Part shown: one piece after another, positions 34,214 to 42,868 of the stretch
How positions within the stretch are numbered: position 1 is the first letter of the stretch
Layout of the letters: every line of letters begins with the position of its first letter
Assembly: GCF_003258595.1 (NCBI RefSeq)
Contig: NZ_QHHQ01000005.1
Span: forward strand, 1 to 64,000
Source: Acuticoccus sediminis
Lineage (GTDB): Bacteria; Pseudomonadota; Alphaproteobacteria; Rhizobiales; Amorphaceae
DNA length: 64,000 bases
Reading direction: 5' to 3'
The notes under the pieces: model-generated
Database searches by the model: none
What the model was told of the DNA's origin: nothing
Seen by the model: only the letters and a program-made list of their open reading frames with translations
Program-made: the position numbers and the translations under genes

Positions 34214-35947
34214 TCAGGCCGGCTCGGCCATCCTCATTGTCGGCGAGAGGGCCTCGGGCGCGATGTGGCAGTGGAGGATCGCCGGCAGGTTGGAGGCGAG
34301 CGCCCGCTCGAGCGCAGGCATGAACTCCGCCGTGGTGCGCACCGTCTCGCCGTGGCCGCCGAAGGCGCGCGCGTAGGCGGCGAAGTCCGGGTTCTTGAGG
34401 CCGGTGCCGGAGACGCGGCCTGGGTAGTCCCGCTCCTGGTGCATCCGGATCGTGCCGTACATCGTGTTGTCGACGAGGATCACCACGAACGCCAGGCCGT
34501 ACTGCACGGCGGTCGCGAACTCCTGCCCGTTCATGAGGAAGCAGCCGTCGCCGGCGAAGGCGACCACGGTCCGGTCCGGCCGCATCGTCTTCGCCGCGAC
34601 CGCCGCGGGAACGCCGTAGCCCATCGACCCGCTGGTGGGCGCGAGCTGCGTGCCGAACCGCTCGAACCGGCGGAAGCGATGCAGCCAGATCGCATAATTC
34701 CCGGCGCCGTTGCAGAAGATCGTATCCGGACCCAGCCGCCCGGCGAGGGACGCCATCACCTCGCCCATCTGCAGCTCGCCCGGGATCGTCACGCCGGACG
34801 GATCGCTCCAGGCGAGGTAGGACGCATGGATCGCCTCGGTCCGCGACCGCCGTCCGGCATCCGGGGCGTGCGGGTCCACCGTCGCCAGCGCACGCACGAA
34901 GGCGGCCGGGGACGCGGCGATCCCGAGCGTCGGCGTATAGATCTGGCCGATCTCCTGCGGCTCCGGGTGGACGTGGACGAGCTTCTGCCGCGGGACCGGG
35001 ATGCCGAGCAGGGTGAAGTGGTTGGACGGCACCTCCGACAGGCGGGTGCCGAGCAGGATCACGAGGTCGGCCGCCTCGATCTCCCGCGCGATCGCCGGGT
35101 TGGCGCCGAGGCTCATGTCGCCGCCGTAGCAGGGGCTCGACCCGGGAAAGAGCATCTGGCGCCGGAACGAGACGTAGACCGGCAGCGACGCCGCCTCGGC
35201 GAAGGCCGTGAAGCCCGCCACCGCCTCGGCCGACCAGCGCGAGCCGCCGAGCACCGCGACCGGCCGCTCGGCCGCCGCCAGCATCGCCGCGAACGCCTCG
35301 ACCTGATCGGCGGACGGGTAGGTCTCAACCGGGGCGACCGCGGTCGCGTCGGCGACCTCGACGATGTCGGTGAGCATATCCTCCGGCAGCGCCAGCACCA
35401 CCGGGCCCGGCCGGCCGGACTCGGCGATGCGGAAGGCCCGGGCGACGAGCTCGGGCACGCGCCTCGCGTCGTCGATCACCTCGACCCACTTCGCGACGGT
35501 GCCGAAGACCGCGCGATAGTCGAGTTCCTGGAACGTGTCGCGGCCCGCCGCGCTCCGGGCGACGTGGCCGACGAACAGGACCATCGGCGTCGAGTCCTGC
35601 TGCGCGATGTGGAGCCCGTGCATCGCGTTGGACGCGCCCGGACCGCGCGTCACGAAGCAGACGCCGGCGCGCCCGGTCAGCTTGCCGCTCGCCTCCGCCA
35701 TCATCGCCGCGCCGCCTTCCTGGCGGCAGACGGTGAGCGCGATGCGCGTGCCGTAGAGCGCGTCGAGCACCGCGAGGTAGCTCTCGCCGGGCACGCAGTA
35801 GGCGTTGCTGACGCCGTGGATCAGAAGCTGGTCGACGAGGACCTCGCCGCCGGTGCGCAGCCTGCGGGAGACCGTCCCGGCGGCCGGCGTGTGCGGTCCC
35901 TCGTCCCCGTCGGCACGTGGCCGGGGCCGGATGTCAGTCTGCGTCAT
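34214..35947 (-). CDS. Thiamine pyrophosphate-dependent enzyme (acetolactate synthase-like)
   Basis: A 577-aa protein with the three domains of the IlvB-like family. The catalytic Glu is in CRQEGGAAMMAEA and the TPP/Mg2+ motif begins with GDGCFLMNGQEF and ends with an Asn about 27 residues later. Related enzymes include acetolactate synthase, oxalyl-CoA decarboxylase and benzaldehyde lyase. Without a partner IlvN subunit nearby, a catabolic decarboxylase or lyase is more likely than branched-chain synthesis. GGGAG precedes ATG 35947. It diverges from the quinone oxidoreductase gene. Confidence 0.88.
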   Translation of the reverse strand: MTQTDIRPRPRADGDEGPHTPAAGTVSRRLRTGGEVLVDQLLIHGVSNAYCVPGESYLAVLDALYGTRIALTVCRQEGGAAMMAEASGKLTGRAGVCFVTRGPGASNAMHGLHIAQQDSTPMVLFVGHVARSAAGRDTFQELDYRAVFGTVAKWVEVIDDARRVPELVARAFRIAESGRPGPVVLALPEDMLTDIVEVADATAVAPVETYPSADQVEAFAAMLAAAERPVAVLGGSRWSAEAVAGFTAFAEAASLPVYVSFRRQMLFPGSSPCYGGDMSLGANPAIAREIEAADLVILLGTRLSEVPSNHFTLLGIPVPRQKLVHVHPEPQEIGQIYTPTLGIAASPAAFVRALATVDPHAPDAGRRSRTEAIHASYLAWSDPSGVTIPGELQMGEVMASLAGRLGPDTIFCNGAGNYAIWLHRFRRFERFGTQLAPTSGSMGYGVPAAVAAKTMRPDRTVVAFAGDGCFLMNGQEFATAVQYGLAFVVILVDNTMYGTIRMHQERDYPGRVSGTGLKNPDFAAYARAFGGHGETVRTTAEFMPALERALASNLPAILHCHIAPEALSPTMRMAEPA

Positions 35948-35981
35948 GGCGCTCCCACCGATCGTTTTGGCGGAAGTGTAG

Positions 35982-35995
35982 TTTTGTCATCAAAA
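35982..35995. promoter_or_regulatory. Candidate operator in divergent promoter
   Basis: TTTTG-TCAT-CAAAA is a perfect 5-bp inverted repeat in the AT-rich 117-bp gap between the TPP-enzyme gene and the quinone oxidoreductase gene. No regulator lies directly beside it; the IclR protein at 38520-39386 is the nearest candidate. Confidence 0.35.
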
Positions 35996-36064
35996 TGATT
36001 GCAACATGCGAAATGAAGGTTTTATTTTTTGCCCATCGGCGTTTCGAAGCGCGATGAGGATCCA

Positions 36065-37042
36065 GTGACGCGCGCGGTGCGGTTTCATGAGACGGGCGGG
36101 CCCGAGGTGCTGCGCCTCGACGAGGTGGACGTGCCGGCGCCCGGCCCCGGCGAGGTGCGCATCCGCCAGTCCGCGTCGGGCGTGAACTTCACCGACATCT
36201 ACTCCCGCTCAGGCCTCTATCCGGCGCCGCTCCCGTCGATCCCCGGGCGCGAAGGCGTCGGCGTCGTGACCGCGCTCGGCCCGGGCGTCACCGGCTGGTC
36301 GGTCGGCGAGCGCGTCAGCTACGCCTCCGTCACCGGCAGCTACGCCGAGGAGCGCAACCTCCCCGCCGCCAGCCTCATCCGCGTGCCCGACGGGATCGAC
36401 GACGTGACCGCGGCGGCCGTGACCTTGCGCGGCCTCACCGCCGCCGTGCTGGTGACCGACGTCCATCCCGTCGGCCCGGACAGCGTGGTGCTGGTCCACG
36501 CGGCGGCCGGCGGCGTGGGTCTCATCCTGTCACAGTGGGCGAGCGCGCTCGGGGCGACGGTGATCGGCACCGTGTCGACCGAGGCGAAGGCCGGGATCGC
36601 CCGCCTCCACTGCGCCGGTGTCCTGGTCGCCCCCGGCGCGGAACTGCCGGCCCGCTTCCGCGAGGCGACCGGCGGGCGGCGCGCCAGCGTCGTCTACGAC
36701 GCGGTCGGACGGGACACGTTCGCCCTGTCGCTCGATTGCCTCGCGCCGCTGGGGCACATGGTCGTCTACGGCCAGTCCTCCGGCCACATCGCCCCGATCG
36801 CCCCGCAGGAGCTCGGCGAGCGGGGGTCGCTGACGCTCACCCGTCCGCGCTTGCCGGACTACATGGCGGACGCGGACCGCCGCGCGGCTCGCGCGGCCGC
36901 GCTCTTCGGCCGGATCGCGGACGGGACGATCGCCGTGCGCGCCGAGCACCGCTATCCGCTGGAGCGCGCCGCCGACGCCCATCGCGACCTCGAGGGGCGC
37001 CGAACGACAGGATCCGTCGTACTGACGATGGACCAACGATGA
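36065..37042 (+). CDS. Quinone oxidoreductase-like MDR protein
   Basis: A 325-aa zinc-independent medium-chain dehydrogenase/reductase. It has the IPGREGVGVV region and the NADPH-binding AAAGGVGLILSQWA motif. Cysteine/histidine zinc ligands of alcohol dehydrogenases are absent. Members reduce quinones or enoyl compounds with NADPH. GTG 36065 is favoured because GAGGA lies 6 nt upstream and the conserved domain starts there; a TTG twelve codons earlier is less likely. Confidence 0.9.
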   Translation: MTRAVRFHETGGPEVLRLDEVDVPAPGPGEVRIRQSASGVNFTDIYSRSGLYPAPLPSIPGREGVGVVTALGPGVTGWSVGERVSYASVTGSYAEERNLPAASLIRVPDGIDDVTAAAVTLRGLTAAVLVTDVHPVGPDSVVLVHAAAGGVGLILSQWASALGATVIGTVSTEAKAGIARLHCAGVLVAPGAELPARFREATGGRRASVVYDAVGRDTFALSLDCLAPLGHMVVYGQSSGHIAPIAPQELGERGSLTLTRPRLPDYMADADRRAARAAALFGRIADGTIAVRAEHRYPLERAADAHRDLEGRRTTGSVVLTMDQR

Positions 37043-37075
37043 CCGGGCCGCGAAGACCCGGCGAGGGAGGACGAA

Positions 37076-38161
37076 TTGAAGATCACCGAGCTGACCACCC
37101 AAAGGGTGGACCTGCCGCTGCCGAGCCCGCTCAGGACCTCGATCCACGAGATCAAGTCGGTGTCCTGCCTCCTCGTCACGCTGACGAGTGACGAGGGGAT
37201 CACCGGCGAGGGCTACGCCTTCTGCTTCGGCCGCGAGAAGCTCACCGCCATCGAGGCGATGGTGACGGCCCTGAAGTCCCACATCATCGGCGCCGACCCG
37301 TTCATGACCGAGGCGATCTGGTCCGGCATCCTCAAGGCGATGAACTTCTTCGGCCAGGGCGGCGCGCTGGTTCTGGCGATGACGCCGCTCGACGTCGCGT
37401 GCTGGGACATGGTCGGAAAGGCGCTCGGCCAGCCGCTCTACCGCATCTTCGGCGGTCACCGCACCAACGTACCCGTCTACGCGAGCGGCGGGCTGTGGCT
37501 CTCGTCCGACCTCGACGGGCTGCAGCGTGAGGCGAAGGCGTTCATGGCGGCCGGCTTCAAGGCGATGAAGGTGCGCCTCGGCAACCTGCCGGTCGCCGCC
37601 AACGTCGCCCGCGTCGAGGCGATCCGCGACGTCGTCGGGCCGGACTTCGCGCTGATGGCGGACGCCAACCAGGGCCTGACGACGCCCGACGCGATCCGCC
37701 TCGGACGCGCGCTCGAGCCCCACGGCCTCGTCTGGTTCGAGGAGCCGATCCCCACCTGGGACTATGCCGGACAGGCCGAGATCGCCGCCGCGCTGGACAC
37801 CCCGCTCGCCACCGGCGAGACCGAATGGATCCGCTACGGCATCCGCAACATGCTGGAGAAGCGGGCCGCCGACATCCTGATGCCGGACCTGCAGCGGATG
37901 GGCGGATACACCGAGTTCCGCAAGGTGATCGGGCAGATGGCGGCGGCGGACGTGCCCTTCGCGCCGCACATCTTCACCGAGCACAGCCTGCACCTCGTGG
38001 CCTCGGCGGCGGGCGGCATCTACGCCGAGCACATGCCCTGGTTCGAGGGCCTCTTCAACGAGGCGATGCCGATCGAGGCCGACGGCACGATCCGAGTGCC
38101 GGACCGCCCGGGCGTCGGCTTCACCTTCGACCGCGACCGGATCGAGGCCCACACCTTCTGA
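37076..38161 (+). CDS. Mandelate racemase/muconate lactonizing enzyme family protein (1)
   Basis: A 361-aa enolase-superfamily enzyme. After an N-terminal capping domain, the barrel shows the base motif MKVRLG, metal ligands in DANQ, EEP and GETEW, and the His-Asp dyad in DLQRMGG and APHIFTEHS. This dyad points to the mandelate racemase-like subgroup: racemases or acid-sugar dehydratases. A TTG start at 37076 follows GGGAGGA. It precedes a small tautomerase, so an enol intermediate may be shared. Confidence 0.9.
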   Translation: MKITELTTQRVDLPLPSPLRTSIHEIKSVSCLLVTLTSDEGITGEGYAFCFGREKLTAIEAMVTALKSHIIGADPFMTEAIWSGILKAMNFFGQGGALVLAMTPLDVACWDMVGKALGQPLYRIFGGHRTNVPVYASGGLWLSSDLDGLQREAKAFMAAGFKAMKVRLGNLPVAANVARVEAIRDVVGPDFALMADANQGLTTPDAIRLGRALEPHGLVWFEEPIPTWDYAGQAEIAAALDTPLATGETEWIRYGIRNMLEKRAADILMPDLQRMGGYTEFRKVIGQMAAADVPFAPHIFTEHSLHLVASAAGGIYAEHMPWFEGLFNEAMPIEADGTIRVPDRPGVGFTFDRDRIEAHTF

Positions 38162-38252
38162 GCCGGCACGCCGGCCAGATCCCGCGCCGGCACGGTCTGC
38201 CGGCCCATACCAAAGCCGGCGCGACGGGCGCCGGCCACCTTAGGAGGAACCC

Positions 38253-38444
38253 ATGCCAGTCCTGAACATGACGATCATCAAGGGCCGCCCGCAGGAGAAG
38301 CTCGACGCGATGTACGAGGCGATCACCGAGGCGATCCACACCACCATCGGCGCCCCCAAGGAGAGCGTGCGCATCATCGTCAACGAGGTCGAGCCCAGCC
38401 ACTTCGTGGTCGCCGGCAAGCGCAAGGAGGGCGCCTCCTCCTGA
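38253..38444 (+). CDS. 4-oxalocrotonate tautomerase family protein
   Basis: A 63-aa protein of standard 4-OT length. Catalytic Pro follows the initiator Met (MPVLNMTI), and the conserved GRPQEKLDAMYEAITEAI helix and IIVNEVEP strand are present. It converts 2-hydroxymuconate-like enols to keto forms in aromatic or acid catabolism. A strong AGGAGG precedes ATG 38253. Confidence 0.94.
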   Translation: MPVLNMTIIKGRPQEKLDAMYEAITEAIHTTIGAPKESVRIIVNEVEPSHFVVAGKRKEGASS

Positions 38445-38457
38445 CGACCGCGAGGCC

Positions 38458-38488
38458 GGGCACCGTCGCCGTCCGCGGCGCGGTGCCC
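38458..38488. terminator. Strong hairpin between convergent genes
   Basis: GGGCACCG (38458-38465) pairs with CGGTGCCC (38481-38488), and an inner CGCCG/CGGCG extends the stem. It separates the tautomerase from the IclR gene, so it probably ends both transcripts. Confidence 0.6.
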
Positions 38489-38519
38489 AGGCATCCGGCG
38501 GGAACCGGCAGCGCGCGGA

Positions 38520-39386
38520 TCACCGCGCGCAGAACGGCTCCAGGAGGGTCAGCGACGGGGCCTGCATCGGGATGAGGCGCGTCACCGCGACGAGGTCGGC
38601 GCCGATGGCGGCGATCCTCTCGTCGGTCATGTCGGTGGTGTGGCCGGTGACGGCGATCGCGCCCGCGATGCCGCCGTTCCAGGTCCGGAACACCGCCGCC
38701 AGCGCCGACAGGCCGAGATAGAACTCGTCGCGGATGGTGACGAACCCGCGCTCCTTCGCCCTGGCGAGGTCGGCGTCGAGCCCGGCGTAGGTGGTGATCG
38801 TGCGGGGGGTGTAGGCGCGGAACGGCTCCTCGCCGAGAAGCTCGCGCCGGCGGGCGGGGTCCAGCGCCGACAGGAGGGCCTTGCCGGGGCCGGAACCGTG
38901 GAACGGACCCTTCAGCCAGGCAGTGTAGTAGGGGCTGAGCGAGCCCTGGGTGAGCGCCACGTCCAGCACCACGCGGTTGGTCCCGAGGTAGGCAACGAGG
39001 ACGACGCTCTGGCCGGAGCGGGTTGCGAGGCCGTTGATCAGCGGCGCGACCTCGCGGCGCAGACGCTCCAGCGGATGCAGGATCGGCATCGGCTTCAGCG
39101 CCTTGGGCGAGCACACGTAGCGCTTGCCGTCGCCGATGCGGATGAGCTGGCCCAGCTCCTCCAGGCTGCGGATGAGGCGGAGCGCCGTCGACTGGTCGAG
39201 GCCGACCGCCTCGGAAATCTCCGCCAGCGTCAGCGGCTGGCTTGCCGACAGGAGCACGTCGACGATGGCGAGCCCCCGGGCGAGCGTGCCGGTCGGCGCC
39301 GCCTCCCGCTTGGCGGGTTCGGGCGGGCCGCGCTCGCCGGCGGCTTCGCGGTCATCGTCGGTGTCATTGTTGAAATCGGTCGTCAC
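38520..39386 (-). CDS. IclR-family transcriptional regulator
   Basis: A 288-aa protein. Residues 35-95 form the winged HTH (LTLAEISEAVGLDQSTALRL) and residues 110-285 the IclR effector domain (SGQSVVLVAYLG, YTPRTITTYAGLDADL). The first 30 residues are acidic and variable. GTG 39386 is chosen because GAGGACGA precedes it; the longer frame lacks a site. It diverges from the livKHMGF importer and probably controls it and perhaps the enolase-superfamily genes on each side. Confidence 0.92.
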   Translation of the reverse strand: MTTDFNNDTDDDREAAGERGPPEPAKREAAPTGTLARGLAIVDVLLSASQPLTLAEISEAVGLDQSTALRLIRSLEELGQLIRIGDGKRYVCSPKALKPMPILHPLERLRREVAPLINGLATRSGQSVVLVAYLGTNRVVLDVALTQGSLSPYYTAWLKGPFHGSGPGKALLSALDPARRRELLGEEPFRAYTPRTITTYAGLDADLARAKERGFVTIRDEFYLGLSALAAVFRTWNGGIAGAIAVTGHTTDMTDERIAAIGADLVAVTRLIPMQAPSLTLLEPFCAR

Positions 39387-39546
39387 TCGTCCTCGCTCGA
39401 GCTGCACGGCACTGGCGCGTCTCGTAGCCTCCCGCGGCGCGCACCGCCATACGCGAGGCCCGGCCGGCCGGGAAAACACCATCATACTTCAACATAGTCA
39501 TTCCAGCAGATAAAAACTTCGTTGCACTCAGCGATGAGCTGATGCA

Positions 39547-39574
39547 CCCTCCCTTCAACAACAAAAAGGGAGGG
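39547..39574 (+). promoter_or_regulatory. Hairpin covering the livK ribosome binding site
   Basis: CCCTCCCTT (39547-39555) pairs perfectly with AAGGGAGGG (39566-39574) across a 10-nt A-rich loop. The right arm contains the GGGAGG that would bind the ribosome for ATG 39579, so folding should lower translation of livK. Confidence 0.6.
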
Positions 39575-39578
39575 AAGG

Positions 39579-40793
39579 ATGCGAAGCGCAATCACAAGAC
39601 GCACGCTCCTCGCGGCAACCGCGCTGTCGCTCGCCATGGCGCCCATGGTGGGGCCGGCCGCGCACGCCGAGGACGGACCGATCCGCATCGGCTGGCTCTC
39701 GTCGCTGACGGGACCGCTCTCGGCCGCCGCCCAGGCGGAGAACCAGGGCGTCCAGCTCGCCATCGAGCAGATCAACGAGGCCGGCGGCATCGACGGACGC
39801 AAGCTCGAGCTCCTGACCCGCGACACCGCGGGCGAGCCGACCAAGGCGGTGAACTTCGCCCAGCAGCTCGCCTTCTCGGAGAAGGTCGACTTCGTCATCG
39901 GCCCGGTGAACTCCGGCGAGTCGCTCGCCACCGTGCCGATCCTCGCCAAGGCGCAGATCCCCAACATCATCATCGGCACGGTCGACACGCTGACCGACCC
40001 GAAGAAGTTCCCCCTCGCCTTCCGCGCGATCAACACGAACCTGCAGTGGGTCTCGGCCGCGAACGGCTACGCGCTCGACACGCTGGGCCTGAAGAAGGTC
40101 GCCGTCATCGGTGACACCACCGGTTACGGCACCGCGACGGTCAACCAGGCGATCGAGCTGCTGAAGGAGGCGGGGGTCGAGCCGGTCTACCAGGCGCTCA
40201 TCGACCCCAACAAGACCGACGTGAACGACGAGATGTCGAAGGCGAAAGCCGCCGGCGCCGACGTCGTCATGCCTTGGTCCGCGGCGACCGGCCTCCTCGC
40301 CCGCATCCTCAACGCGCGCGGCAACATGGGGTGGGACGTGCCCATCGTCGGGCATCCGGCGCTGATGGGGTCCAACATCCGCGACCTCCTCAACAAGCCG
40401 GAATACTGGGACAACGCCTACGGCTCCGGCTACGTCTCGACCACGTTCGACGCGGACGGGAACCTGCCCGAACGCACCGTCAAGCTGATGGAAGAGGTGC
40501 GCCCGAAGCTCGGCGGCGGCGAGATCGACTTCACCTTCTGGTGGGTCGCGCTCGGCTACGACACCGTCAGGATCATCGAGCACGCGGTAAAGACCGCCGG
40601 CTCGACCGAGCCGAAGGCGATCCAGAAGGCGCTCGAAGGGACCAGCGACCTGCCCGGCGTCTACGCGACCTATACCTGGGGTCCGGACGACCGGAACGGC
40701 TTCCCCGACGGCGCCATCGCCATGGACCTCGCCAACACCTTCAAGGACGGCGCGTTCCAGGCCGCGCCGATGGACGGAAAGCCCGCGGACTAG
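39579..40793 (+). CDS. livK: Branched-chain-type ABC transporter substrate-binding protein (LivK-like)
   Basis: A 404-aa periplasmic binding protein of the type I (Leu/Ile/Val) group. The signal peptide ends at PAAHAED near residue 31 and carries TRRTLLAA, which could be Sec or Tat. The two-lobed fold shows GPLSAAAQAENQGVQLAIEQ, FVIGPVNSGESLA and the C-terminal WVALGYDTVRII. The importer is next to enolase-superfamily enzymes, so aromatic or sugar acids are as likely as amino acids. Confidence 0.93.
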   Translation: MRSAITRRTLLAATALSLAMAPMVGPAAHAEDGPIRIGWLSSLTGPLSAAAQAENQGVQLAIEQINEAGGIDGRKLELLTRDTAGEPTKAVNFAQQLAFSEKVDFVIGPVNSGESLATVPILAKAQIPNIIIGTVDTLTDPKKFPLAFRAINTNLQWVSAANGYALDTLGLKKVAVIGDTTGYGTATVNQAIELLKEAGVEPVYQALIDPNKTDVNDEMSKAKAAGADVVMPWSAATGLLARILNARGNMGWDVPIVGHPALMGSNIRDLLNKPEYWDNAYGSGYVSTTFDADGNLPERTVKLMEEVRPKLGGGEIDFTFWWVALGYDTVRIIEHAVKTAGSTEPKAIQKALEGTSDLPGVYATYTWGPDDRNGFPDGAIAMDLANTFKDGAFQAAPMDGKPAD

Positions 40794-40961
40794 AGCGCGT
40801 CCGCCCGGGTCGACCCGGCCCGGGCTGATGGCCCGCCAGCGGATCCGCCGCGCGCCGGACACCCGGGCGCGGCCGGACCGCCCCGGACCCGACCGGCGAC
40901 CGGCGGCCCCGCCGCCGGCGCCTCGACGCATCCTCGAAACCCGCAGCCGTCAGGAACGCTC

Positions 40962-41822
40962 GTGCTCAACGTTGTTGTGACGGGGCTGGCGATCGGCGCG
41001 CTCTATGCCGCCTGTGCGCTCGCCTACAACGTCATGTTCTCCACCTCGAAGGTGCTGTCGGTCACCACCGGGCACATCTTCATGCTCGGTGGCGTCTTCG
41101 GCGCCTTCTTCATCGCCGACCTCGGGCTGCCGTCCGTGCTCGGTCTTCTCCTCGCGGTCCTCATCGGCGCGGCGTTCGGGCTGCTCACCGAGGTCGTCGC
41201 CGTCCGGCGCGTGCTGAACCGCTCCGACGAGCACCTGTGGCTGCTGTCGACGCTCGCCCTCGCCATCATGGTGCAGCAGGCGGTGGGCCTGTGGTGGGGC
41301 ACCGAGCCGCGCCCCTTCCCGCGCCTCATCCCGCAGGACTACGGGCAAGGCCTGTGGGACCAGAAGTACTGGCTCCCGATCATCGCGGTCGCCGTCATCG
41401 CCGTGGCGCTCGAGGCCTTCTACCGCTTCACCCTCGCCGGAAAGATCTTCATCGCCGTCGCCGAGGACGCCTACGCGGCGCGGGCGCGCGGCATCGCCAC
41501 CGACCGGGTCCGCGCCTTCAGCTACATCATCGCCGGCGTCATCGGCGCGCTGACGGGCTTTGCCGCCGGCCAGCTCACCTTCGCCTACTTCGCCCTCGGC
41601 CTGACACTGACCCTCAACGGCTTCATCGCGGTCGCGGTGGGCGGGCTCGGCTCCAACGTCGGCGCCATGCTCGGCGGCCTCGCGCTCGGACTGTTGACCA
41701 CCGGCGCGACCTACTTCTTCGGCGGCGAGTACCAGAACACCATCGCGGTCGGCCTCCTCATCGCCGTCCTCCTCATCAAGCCCGAAGGCGTCTTCGGCTC
41801 CAAATCGGTGCGACCCGTATGA
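40962..41822 (+). CDS. livH: ABC transporter permease, LivH type
   Basis: A 286-aa membrane protein with eight or so helices and the LivH cytoplasmic loop ARARGIATDRVRAFSYIIAG. It starts at GTG 40962, 168 bp after livK; this gap has GC-rich hairpin-prone sequence but no gene. Its stop overlaps livM (ATGA). Confidence 0.93.
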   Translation: MLNVVVTGLAIGALYAACALAYNVMFSTSKVLSVTTGHIFMLGGVFGAFFIADLGLPSVLGLLLAVLIGAAFGLLTEVVAVRRVLNRSDEHLWLLSTLALAIMVQQAVGLWWGTEPRPFPRLIPQDYGQGLWDQKYWLPIIAVAVIAVALEAFYRFTLAGKIFIAVAEDAYAARARGIATDRVRAFSYIIAGVIGALTGFAAGQLTFAYFALGLTLTLNGFIAVAVGGLGSNVGAMLGGLALGLLTTGATYFFGGEYQNTIAVGLLIAVLLIKPEGVFGSKSVRPV

Positions 41823-42868
41823 CCCGGCAAATCGAACTCTGGGTGGCGGCGGTCGTGGGCATCGCGATCGTCGTCGCGGTCCCCTACCTCGTCGGCGACT
41901 TCTACCAGCTCCACCTCGCCACGCTGATCGCGGTCTACTGGGTGCTGATCGGCGGCCTCAACCTCGTCGTCGGCTTCACGGGGACGCTCTCGATCGGCCA
42001 TGTCGGCCTCCTCGCGGTCGGGGCCTACTGCTTCGCGATCCTCGCCGGCAGCCACGGCCTCGACCCGTTCCTGACGCTGTTCCTCTGCGGTGCGCTCGGC
42101 GCGCTCATCGGCGTGCTCCTCGGCCTGCCCTCGCTGCGCCTGCCGGGCTTCTACTTCGCGATGGTGACGCTCGCCTTCGCGCTCATCGTGACGGAGCTGT
42201 CGGTCGCCGAGCAGTGGCTGACGGGCGGCGGCATCGGCCTGTCCGTCCCCGGCTTCCCCGGCCCGCTCGCCACGCCCTGGGGCTACTACTGGTTCACGGC
42301 GGCACTCGCGGTCGCGGTCACCTGGATGACCTGGAACGTCACGCGGCTGATGTGGGGCCGCGCCCTCGTCGCGGTGCGCGACAGCGAGGTGGCGGCGCAG
42401 TCGGTGGGCGTGTCGATCTACCGGGCGAAGCTCACCGCGTTCACCTTCTCCGGCTTCACCGCCGGCGTCGCGGGCGCGCTCTTCGCCTCGCTGCAGAGCT
42501 ACATCACGCCGGACACGTTCATCTTCGAGCTGGGGCTGTTCTTCTTCGTCTGCATCATCATCGGCGGGCGCGGGTCGATCGTCGGCCCGCTGCTCGGCAC
42601 GGTCGTCCTGACCGCGCTGCCGGAGGTGGTGGCGCCCCTCGCCAACCTCGGCAACTTCTTCTACGGCGCCCTGCTCCTCGTCGTGGTGCTGCTGCTGCCG
42701 GAGGGGATCTCCAACCTCGTCATCGTGATCCGGAACCGGATGAAGCCGGCCGTCAACGTCAACGCGCCGGTGAAGCCGGATCTCGCCCGCCTCGCCGCCG
42801 CCGTGCGCCGGGCCGAGGGCGAGGCGGAGGCCCACCCCGCCTACGAGGCCCGGGAGGTCCACGCATGA
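41819..42868 (+). CDS. livM: ABC transporter permease, LivM type
   Basis: A 349-aa permease. It has the LivM segments LNLVVGFTGTLSIGHVG and SEVAAQSVGVSIYRAKLTAF (coupling helix to the ATPases), and about 10 hydrophobic helices. The C-terminal 40 residues are a polar tail. ATG 41819 overlaps the livH stop; the larger upstream frame is inside livH and is rejected. Confidence 0.93.
   Translation: MTRQIELWVAAVVGIAIVVAVPYLVGDFYQLHLATLIAVYWVLIGGLNLVVGFTGTLSIGHVGLLAVGAYCFAILAGSHGLDPFLTLFLCGALGALIGVLLGLPSLRLPGFYFAMVTLAFALIVTELSVAEQWLTGGGIGLSVPGFPGPLATPWGYYWFTAALAVAVTWMTWNVTRLMWGRALVAVRDSEVAAQSVGVSIYRAKLTAFTFSGFTAGVAGALFASLQSYITPDTFIFELGLFFFVCIIIGGRGSIVGPLLGTVVLTALPEVVAPLANLGNFFYGALLLVVVLLLPEGISNLVIVIRNRMKPAVNVNAPVKPDLARLAAAVRRAEGEAEAHPAYEAREVHA

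Noticed and set aside
34214-35947. Naming the TPP enzyme ilvB
   Set aside because: No ilvN partner is nearby and the neighbours are catabolic. The family has many non-biosynthetic members, so no symbol was given.
40794-40961. Hidden gene in the livK-livH gap
   Set aside because: Only GC-rich hairpin-prone sequence is present; no frame with conserved residues or ribosome site.
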